DNA of 12,303 nucleotides, from assembly GCA_016930735.1 (NCBI GenBank), contig JAFGGF010000123.1, forward strand, positions 1 to 12,303. The letters are read 5' to 3'. This document shows positions 7,655-12,303 of the stretch, in pieces. How positions within the stretch are numbered: the first letter of the stretch is position 1; every line of letters starts with the position of its first letter. The position numbers and the translations under genes are program-made. This DNA is from Prolixibacteraceae bacterium (GTDB taxonomy: Bacteria; Bacteroidota; Bacteroidia; Bacteroidales; Prolixibacteraceae). The notes under the pieces were generated by a model. That model was given only the letters and a program-made list of their open reading frames with translations. It ran no database searches and was not told where the DNA came from.

Positions 7655-7776
7655 CGGATTTGTCATCTTTACATCTGCAGTAAGGCAAGTTTGGCGGCAA
7701 AAAGGCAAATGCAATGGCACCATCATCAGAATCAATTCATTACAGGAGTCTGAACAAGGAGATGTGGAGTGTAGAG
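7655..7776 (+). pseudogene. yifB: Decayed remnant of a second yifB 3' end
   Basis: Translating around 7685-7767 with one frame change gives a clear match to the last 28 residues of the intact YifB (483-510). The first block matches A483, L485, Q492 and HH494-495 (7685-7723). A one-base loss follows at 7724-7725. The second block SESIHYRSLNKEMW (7726-7767) matches SEAIHYRSLDRENW. Fifteen of 28 residues are identical. Over the 13 codons E498-W510, 27 of 39 bases match and most identical residues use a different third base. Weaker similarity may start at CGGATT (7655). There is no start codon or upstream domain, so it is a fragment. It fills much of the 294-bp gap 7629-7922; in the rest I see only AT-rich DNA and a short inverted repeat. 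Confidence 0.68.
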
Positions 7777-7922
7777 AATATTAGCGCCTATAATCAGAAT
7801 TTGCGGTTATTCTTAGCAACATTTTTATGACAATTTAATTCCTGTTTTTAAAAGTCCGGTTAGCTAAAAAATATTCTCTTTACAGAATTTCTATATTTTT
7901 ATACAAAATTCTTTTATCGTTT

Positions 7923-9914
7923 ATGGAAAGGAAAAAGCTGAATGAAAACTGTCATTCCAAACCTGTTCAGTTTTTCGGGTTGGGATTTCAAATTATTGTA
8001 CTGTCAGCAATCTGCATTATAACATTTTTAGCTTTTTTGCCATCGCTTAAAAATGGTTTTGCCTTTGACGATGTGGTATTTATCATTAATAATGCTTTTA
8101 TCCGGAATTTTTCATGGGAAGGGATTAAAACTATTTTCAGCAACTTCAGTGATATAAACTACGCCCCCGTAACCGACCTGATCAATTCTGTAATTTATAA
8201 ACTCAGTGAATTAAATCCGGCAGGATTTCATATAACCAGCGTGGTTTTTCATTTAATAAATATTGTCCTGGTATTTTGGTTTGTTAAATTGTTAAATAAA
8301 AATTGGCAACTGGCAGCAATTACTGCCTTATTGTTTGGTATTCATCCCATGCAGGTCGAAAGTGTTGCGTGGGCTTCGGGAGGAAGCAACCTTTACAGTA
8401 CAGCTTTTTTTCTTTTTTCATTAATATGCTATTTGTCTTATTTGCAGCAGAATAAGAAAGCATTTTATATTATTTCTCTGCTGTCTTTTATAATTTCATT
8501 GCTTTCGAAATCATCGGTAATTATGTTGCCGCTTGTTTTAATTCTGATCGATTATTTTAAAAACCGTAAAACAACACTTACATCAATCTTTGAAAAAATA
8601 CCATTTTTCCTGATTTCTCTAGGAGCAGGCATATTGGCAATCAAATTCAGAAGCACAGGGACAGCATTTAATTACCTGGATGAATACTCAATCCTGGAAC
8701 GGGTAGTTTTTGCCGGATACGGTTTTATCAGTTACCTGATAAATACGGTCCTTCCAATAAAACTTAGCGCTTTTTACCCTTATCCTGAAAATATTCCGGT
8801 ACATTATTATTTGTATCTGATAATACTTATTGGCCTGATTGTATTCACAATTTATTCGCGCAGATATACCAGAAAAATCATTTTTAGTATTGGTTTTTTT
8901 GCAGCGATGATTTTTATTGTGCTGCAATTGCTTCCTACCGGAAGGGCAATTATGGCCGACCGGTATTTTTACCTGCCTTCAATCGGAATTTTTTACCTCG
9001 CAGCAGAAGGTTTTAATTTATTATGGAATAAAAGACAAAAAACTGTTTCGATTATAGTACTTGGGATTTTTGCTGTTTTCTTTTCAATAAACACACATGC
9101 AGGAGGTAAAATCTGGAAAGATAATTTGTCGCTTTGGGACGATGTTATAAAGAAATATCCGACTGTTTATTATGCCTACTACAACAGGGGGCATTTTTAC
9201 ATGGAAGAAAACAAAAATCAGGAGGCAATTGATGATTATTCAAAGGCAATTGGCTTAAAACCTGATTATATTGAGGCATATGTTAACCGCGGATATGTCC
9301 TGATGAATACAGGTCAGTACGAACAGGCATTAAACGATTTGAATAAAGCCGTTGAGATTGATCCGGAATACATCAATGCATATATTCACAGGGGAAATGT
9401 CCTTATGGATTTAAAAGAATATAATAAGGCTTACGACGATTTTTCAAAAGTGATTTCACTTAATCCTGATTATACCGATGCTTACGTGAACAGGGGGAAT
9501 GTTTTAAGGGATATGGTCCGGTTTGATGAAGCACTTAAGGATTATGAAAAAGCAATTCAATTGCAGCCCGGAAAGGCGATTATTTACTTCAATCGTGGAT
9601 CACTTTTTATGAAAGCAGAGGATTTTGAAAAGGCTCAAAGTGATTTTAACAAAGCAATTGAGCTAAAACCTGATTATGAAAAAGCCTACAATAACCTGGG
9701 AAGCATCTTTTTTAATCAGAAAAATTATATTGAAGCAATTGATATTTACTCAAAATTAATTAAAATCAATCCGAATCATGCGGTTGCTTTTTTTAACCGT
9801 GGTCTGGCAAAATACTATTCAGGCGATAAAGAGGCTGGCTGCGATGATTTTCAAAAGTCTGCGTCCCTGGGTTATAGCCGTGCCAACGATATTATTTATC
9901 AGCTTTGTAACTGA
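7923..9914 (+). CDS. TMTC-like GT-C membrane protein with seven TPR repeats
   Basis: The 663-residue protein has a multi-pass N-terminal half with hydrophobic segments at about 23-41, 104-122, 129-142, 157-174, 180-209, 226-242, 259-277, 295-311, 319-337 and 374-390. It is followed by a C-terminal TPR domain. The first extracytoplasmic loop carries the acidic pair Asp49-Asp50 in FAFDD, the place of the catalytic acid in GT-C glycosyltransferases. HPMQVESVAW (141-150) and ADRYFYLPSIG (345-355) are typical of the TMTC/O-mannosyltransferase-like group. The TPRs are perfectly phased at 34 residues (starts near 416, 450, 484, 518, 552, 586 and 620) with the N-R-G signature. It may transfer a lipid-linked sugar to a protein or polymer outside the membrane, with the TPRs binding the acceptor; donor and acceptor are unknown. 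No neighbouring glycan gene helps to define the role. Confidence 0.85.
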   Translation: MERKKLNENCHSKPVQFFGLGFQIIVLSAICIITFLAFLPSLKNGFAFDDVVFIINNAFIRNFSWEGIKTIFSNFSDINYAPVTDLINSVIYKLSELNPAGFHITSVVFHLINIVLVFWFVKLLNKNWQLAAITALLFGIHPMQVESVAWASGGSNLYSTAFFLFSLICYLSYLQQNKKAFYIISLLSFIISLLSKSSVIMLPLVLILIDYFKNRKTTLTSIFEKIPFFLISLGAGILAIKFRSTGTAFNYLDEYSILERVVFAGYGFISYLINTVLPIKLSAFYPYPENIPVHYYLYLIILIGLIVFTIYSRRYTRKIIFSIGFFAAMIFIVLQLLPTGRAIMADRYFYLPSIGIFYLAAEGFNLLWNKRQKTVSIIVLGIFAVFFSINTHAGGKIWKDNLSLWDDVIKKYPTVYYAYYNRGHFYMEENKNQEAIDDYSKAIGLKPDYIEAYVNRGYVLMNTGQYEQALNDLNKAVEIDPEYINAYIHRGNVLMDLKEYNKAYDDFSKVISLNPDYTDAYVNRGNVLRDMVRFDEALKDYEKAIQLQPGKAIIYFNRGSLFMKAEDFEKAQSDFNKAIELKPDYEKAYNNLGSIFFNQKNYIEAIDIYSKLIKINPNHAVAFFNRGLAKYYSGDKEAGCDDFQKSASLGYSRANDIIYQLCN

Positions 9915-9943
9915 TCTTATTTTAAATTGTCTGCATTTTTCTT

Positions 9944-9975
9944 TTTGACTCATTTTAAAATATTGCATAACTTTA
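9944..9975 (+). promoter_or_regulatory. Predicted promoter of the aldo/keto reductase gene
   Basis: TTTG (9944-9947), a 20-bp spacer and TAACTTTA (9968-9975) match the Bacteroidota promoter with one mismatch in the -7 element. The predicted start is near 9982, about 15 bases before the ATG. It suggests that this gene is transcribed separately from the upstream TPR gene despite the same direction and an 82-bp gap. Confidence 0.45.
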
Positions 9976-9996
9976 AAGAAACTTAAACCTGATAAT

Positions 9997-11472
9997 ATGA
10001 AATCTTTAAAAAAGTACCCTGTTTCGCGACGTAATTTTATAAAAGTTTCAGCTGCTACCACTGCCGGTGTTTCCATGTTATCGTTGGGTGGATGTAATAT
10101 CGAAAAAATGCCGGTTCCCATGAAACGAAAGTTTGGAAATTTCGATTTTGAAGTAACAACTTTAGCCCTTGGGGGCCAGGCATCGTTGCAATGGACACCG
10201 GATGATGTTGACCCGGTACCAATTATTTTAAAAGCCTTTGAACTTGGCATCAATTATTTTGATACTTCAAACCTGTATGCCGACAGTCAGTTGAATTATA
10301 ATAAAGCATTTAAACAGCTTGATTTAATTCCCGGTGAAGAAAATTATAATGAAGAATTACGGAAATCTATCTGGCTCACCAGCAAAACCTGTATGCGTTG
10401 GGGAAAACCAGGTTGGGTTCAACGTGAGGGTGTTACCAACTGGTCGAATGGAATGCCGGATGTAAAATGTGCTGTTGACGATATCAGGCGGTCGCTCACC
10501 CAGATATTTGGCGATAATAACGGCTGGTATCCCGAAGGGGCTTATCTCGACATGGTTCTGATCCATACACTCCACACAAAACAGGAAATCGATGTTTTAT
10601 ATGAAGGGCTTGAAACACCACTCGACCCTGAAGGTATTTTTGGAGCATTGGTTGCACTCCGCGATTTGAGGGATGGAACAAACCTGACAGGGATGAACCC
10701 AAAAAATGAAAAACTGATTAAACATATTGGATTTTCGGGTCATCAGGATCCGCCGGTTATGATGGAAATGATCCAGCGTGATGAATTCGGAATTCTGGAA
10801 GGAATGCTGGTTGCCATTAATGCGAATGATAAAACCAAATACAGTATGCAGAATAATGTGATACCAGTGGCTGCAGCCAAAGGAATGGGTATTATTGCCA
10901 TGAAAGTTTTTGCCGACGCTGCCATGTATCATAAACAGCCAACCTGGTCACAGGCCCCTGCCGATGTTTACCGGAAAGTTGGTTCACCGGAACTACCAAG
11001 CAGGCCTTTAATTGAATATTCTTTGACAACTCCCGGTGTTCATACGGCTATAATCGGTATAGGGCAGATTGATGAAGACCCGATGAAGTGCCAGTTGGTT
11101 CAGAATTTTTATGCTGCACAGATTGAACCAAATGGAATGCCTGAATCGGAAAGGGAACGGATTGAAAAACAAGCAAACGAGGTGAAAGCCAAATCCAATT
11201 ATTTTCAAATTGAAAAAGTTGGATTAACGCCACCGCAAAACCTGGCAGTTGATTCGGGAAAATTAACCTGGGCAACTGCTTTTGCAGGAGACAATGCTAT
11301 TTCACATTATGAAATTGTAATAAATGGTGAAATGAAAGGGCAGGTCGAACATAAACCACAGATATTGAAAAGCAACCCTTTTGTTTTTGAAACAGAAATA
11401 AAGGATGGAGATAAAGTTTTGGTGATTTCGGTTGACAAATCCGGAAATAAAGCTGAAGCTGTTTTAACTTAA
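9997..11472 (+). CDS. Tat-exported lipoprotein-like aldo/keto reductase with C-terminal beta-sandwich domain
   Basis: The 491-residue protein starts with a twin-arginine motif SRRNFIK (10-16), a hydrophobic stretch and a lipobox-like LGGC with Cys33, so it is predicted to be a Tat-exported membrane-anchored lipoprotein. The aldo/keto reductase barrel (about 45-400) keeps the complete catalytic tetrad: Asp89 (FDT), Tyr94, Lys130 (TSK) and His190 (LIH). Family members reduce or oxidise carbonyl and sugar substrates with NAD(P)H; how a periplasmic form gets its cofactor is unclear. After residue 408 a segment starting TPPQNLAV and running to the end has alternating beta-strand character (GKLTWATA, ISHYEIVING, DKVLVISVD) like a fibronectin type III or Ig-like domain, an uncommon addition. 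The start is set by the Tat signal. A strong terminator follows, so it ends a transcription unit. Confidence 0.88.
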   Translation: MKSLKKYPVSRRNFIKVSAATTAGVSMLSLGGCNIEKMPVPMKRKFGNFDFEVTTLALGGQASLQWTPDDVDPVPIILKAFELGINYFDTSNLYADSQLNYNKAFKQLDLIPGEENYNEELRKSIWLTSKTCMRWGKPGWVQREGVTNWSNGMPDVKCAVDDIRRSLTQIFGDNNGWYPEGAYLDMVLIHTLHTKQEIDVLYEGLETPLDPEGIFGALVALRDLRDGTNLTGMNPKNEKLIKHIGFSGHQDPPVMMEMIQRDEFGILEGMLVAINANDKTKYSMQNNVIPVAAAKGMGIIAMKVFADAAMYHKQPTWSQAPADVYRKVGSPELPSRPLIEYSLTTPGVHTAIIGIGQIDEDPMKCQLVQNFYAAQIEPNGMPESERERIEKQANEVKAKSNYFQIEKVGLTPPQNLAVDSGKLTWATAFAGDNAISHYEIVINGEMKGQVEHKPQILKSNPFVFETEIKDGDKVLVISVDKSGNKAEAVLT

Positions 11473-11493
11473 GATTGAAGAATTTAATATAAG

Positions 11494-11523
11494 AACCGAT
11501 CTTAAAAAGAGGTCGGTTTTTTT
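11494..11523 (+). terminator. Rho-independent terminator after the aldo/keto reductase gene
   Basis: AACCGATCTT (11494-11503) pairs with GAGGTCGGTT (11509-11518) as a 10-bp stem with two G-T wobbles and an AAAAA loop. Seven T residues (11517-11523) follow. It lies 22 bases after the stop codon and is the clearest intrinsic terminator in the window. Confidence 0.85.
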
Positions 11524-11530
11524 ATGATAA

Positions 11531-11569
11531 AACGTAAATTCAGTTAAACTATTTCAAACTGAATACGTT
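11531..11569. repeat. Imperfect 13-bp inverted repeat upstream of ppa
   Basis: The left arm AACGTA-(AA)-TTCAGTT (11531-11545) pairs with AACTGAATACGTT (11557-11569). This gives 13 base pairs interrupted only by a two-base bulge at 11537-11538, with an 11-base loop. No T-run follows on the plus strand, so it does not look like a second terminator. It ends 28 bp before the ppa start and could be an operator or a folded leader. Partial symmetry continues a few bases beyond both arms. Confidence 0.5.
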
Positions 11570-11597
11570 ATAACCTTCAAACAAAAAAAATCAATTT

Positions 11598-12263
11598 ATG
11601 GGAGACAGGCTATCAGATCCAATCGGAAGGTTGATGGGATTACGTTATAAATCGCACCCCTGGCACGGAGTATTTATCGGGAAAGACGCACCAAAAGAAT
11701 TAACTGCTTTTATTGAAGTGGTTTCTACCGATACAGTAAAGTATGAAATTGATAAAGACAGTGGTTATTTACGGGTCGACCGCCCACAAAAATTCTCCAA
11801 TGTTGTACCGGCTTTATACGGTTTTATCCCGCAAACTTTTTGTGGTGAAAAAGTAGGTGAATATTGTAGTAAAAAATCGGGGAAAGCAGGAATCGTAGGC
11901 GATGGCGACCCTATAGATATTTGTGTTTTAACTGAAAAAACACTGGCACACGGCGACTTACTTGTTAATGCACGGCCTATTGGAGGATTCCGTATGATCG
12001 ATGGCAATGAAGCTGACGATAAAATAATCGCTGTACTCAGGAACGATACTGTTTACGGCCATTTTCAGGATATTTCCGAAGTGCCGAAAATTGTCATTCA
12101 ACGGCTCGAACATTATTTTTTAACTTATAAAGACATGCCTGGCGAGCAAAAAGACACAGAAATTGCCGGATCGTATGGTGCAGAAGAAGCTTATGAGGTT
12201 ATTACCAGGTCGATGGCTGATTACAATAATAAATTTGATAACCTCGGAAAATTGCTTTCATAA
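11598..12263 (+). CDS. ppa: Family I inorganic pyrophosphatase
   Basis: This 221-residue cytoplasmic enzyme hydrolyses pyrophosphate to two phosphates with Mg2+, pulling biosynthetic reactions forward. The family I signature DGDPID is at 102-107, giving the metal-binding residues Asp102, Asp104 and Asp107. Supporting sites are KYEIDKDSGYLRVDR (48-62), YGFIPQT (74-80), the second acidic cluster EADDK (138-142) and HYFLTYKD (172-179). It is longer than the about 175-residue enterobacterial enzyme, with a longer N-terminus, an insertion before the signature (about 83-98) and a C-terminal tail. The ATG has an A-rich leader and no Shine-Dalgarno site. The upstream terminator at 11494-11523 makes it a separate transcription unit. 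Confidence 0.96.
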   Translation: MGDRLSDPIGRLMGLRYKSHPWHGVFIGKDAPKELTAFIEVVSTDTVKYEIDKDSGYLRVDRPQKFSNVVPALYGFIPQTFCGEKVGEYCSKKSGKAGIVGDGDPIDICVLTEKTLAHGDLLVNARPIGGFRMIDGNEADDKIIAVLRNDTVYGHFQDISEVPKIVIQRLEHYFLTYKDMPGEQKDTEIAGSYGAEEAYEVITRSMADYNNKFDNLGKLLS

Positions 12264-12274
12264 AGCTCACATTA

Positions 12275-12292
12275 TTCCTGCACAAGCAGGAA
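12275..12292. repeat. REP-like palindrome at the right edge
   Basis: TTCCTGC (12275-12281) and GCAGGAA (12286-12292) form a perfect 7-bp hairpin with an ACAA loop, 12 bases after the ppa stop. The next bases repeat ATTCCTG and the window then ends. It resembles the widespread short intergenic palindromes of the form ATTCCTGC-loop-GCAGGAAT. There is no T-run, so a terminator role is less likely. Confidence 0.5.
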
Positions 12293-12303
12293 ATTCCTGT
12301 TTA

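Noticed and set aside
7702..7830. Short open frame downstream of the isomerase gene as a possible small protein gene
   Set aside because: Its content is explained by similarity to the YifB C-terminus with a frame change, and it runs into unrelated AT-rich sequence.
7884..7912. Inverted repeat AGAATTT / AAATTCT upstream of the TPR gene
   Set aside because: Only 7 bp of AT-rich arms with a 15-base spacer, easily expected by chance in this composition.
9160..9880. Periodic repeats at 102-bp spacing as a possible DNA tandem repeat array
   Set aside because: The period reflects the seven 34-residue TPRs; the DNA copies have diverged strongly and are coding repeats.
9918..9963. AT-rich inverted repeat TATTTTAAA / TTTAAAATA between the TPR and reductase genes
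   Set aside because: Each arm contains a self-complementary TTTAAA core and no G-C pairs, so a stable structure or meaningful symmetry is not supported.
9819..10253. Minus-strand open frame spanning the TPR gene end and the reductase start
   Set aside because: It crosses two well-supported plus-strand genes and a predicted promoter, and has no recognisable motif.

Overview
The window looks like chromosomal DNA of a Bacteroidota bacterium, most likely a marine or sediment Bacteroidales/Marinilabiliales type. This is an inference from the AT-rich base composition, A-rich leaders in place of Shine-Dalgarno sites, several matches to the Bacteroidota promoter pattern (TTTG, about 19-20 bp, TAnnTTTG), and gene types common in that group. 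There is no phage, insertion sequence, CRISPR array, rRNA or tRNA.

Left part (1-4556, minus strand): a two-gene operon. The first gene encodes an NRAMP-fold membrane transporter. It is followed, through a 4-bp stop/start overlap, by a very large fused hydantoinase A + hydantoinase B (5-oxoprolinase-like) enzyme that runs off the left edge. The transporter has lost the residues that bind metal in ordinary NRAMPs (TM1 DPGN is GPGT, TM6 Met is Val). Together with the tight coupling to an oxoprolinase, this suggests it carries 5-oxoproline or a related cyclic amide, not a metal. A perfect 9-bp inverted repeat lies over its predicted promoter.

Middle (4557-7922): a divergent intergenic region, then an intact yifB/comM AAA+ ATPase gene, then a Tat-exported TIM-barrel sugar isomerase/epimerase-like protein. 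Just after the isomerase gene, in what looks like empty DNA (about 7655-7776), lies a decayed remnant of a second yifB 3' end. Its differences from the intact gene are often synonymous, so it looks like the old end of a resident yifB left behind when DNA carrying a divergent yifB end plus the isomerase gene recombined in.

Right part (7923-12303, plus strand): a membrane GT-C/TMTC-like protein with exactly seven 34-residue TPRs, a Tat/lipobox aldo-keto reductase with a complete catalytic tetrad and an added C-terminal beta-sandwich-like domain, a clear intrinsic terminator, an imperfect 13-bp inverted repeat, and ppa (family I inorganic pyrophosphatase). A short REP-like palindrome sits at the right edge.

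Apart from the transporter/oxoprolinase pair, the genes look like separate transcription units with no obvious shared pathway. The two exported proteins (isomerase-like and aldo-keto reductase) may both act on sugars or sugar-like compounds in the periplasm, but nothing here proves they cooperate.
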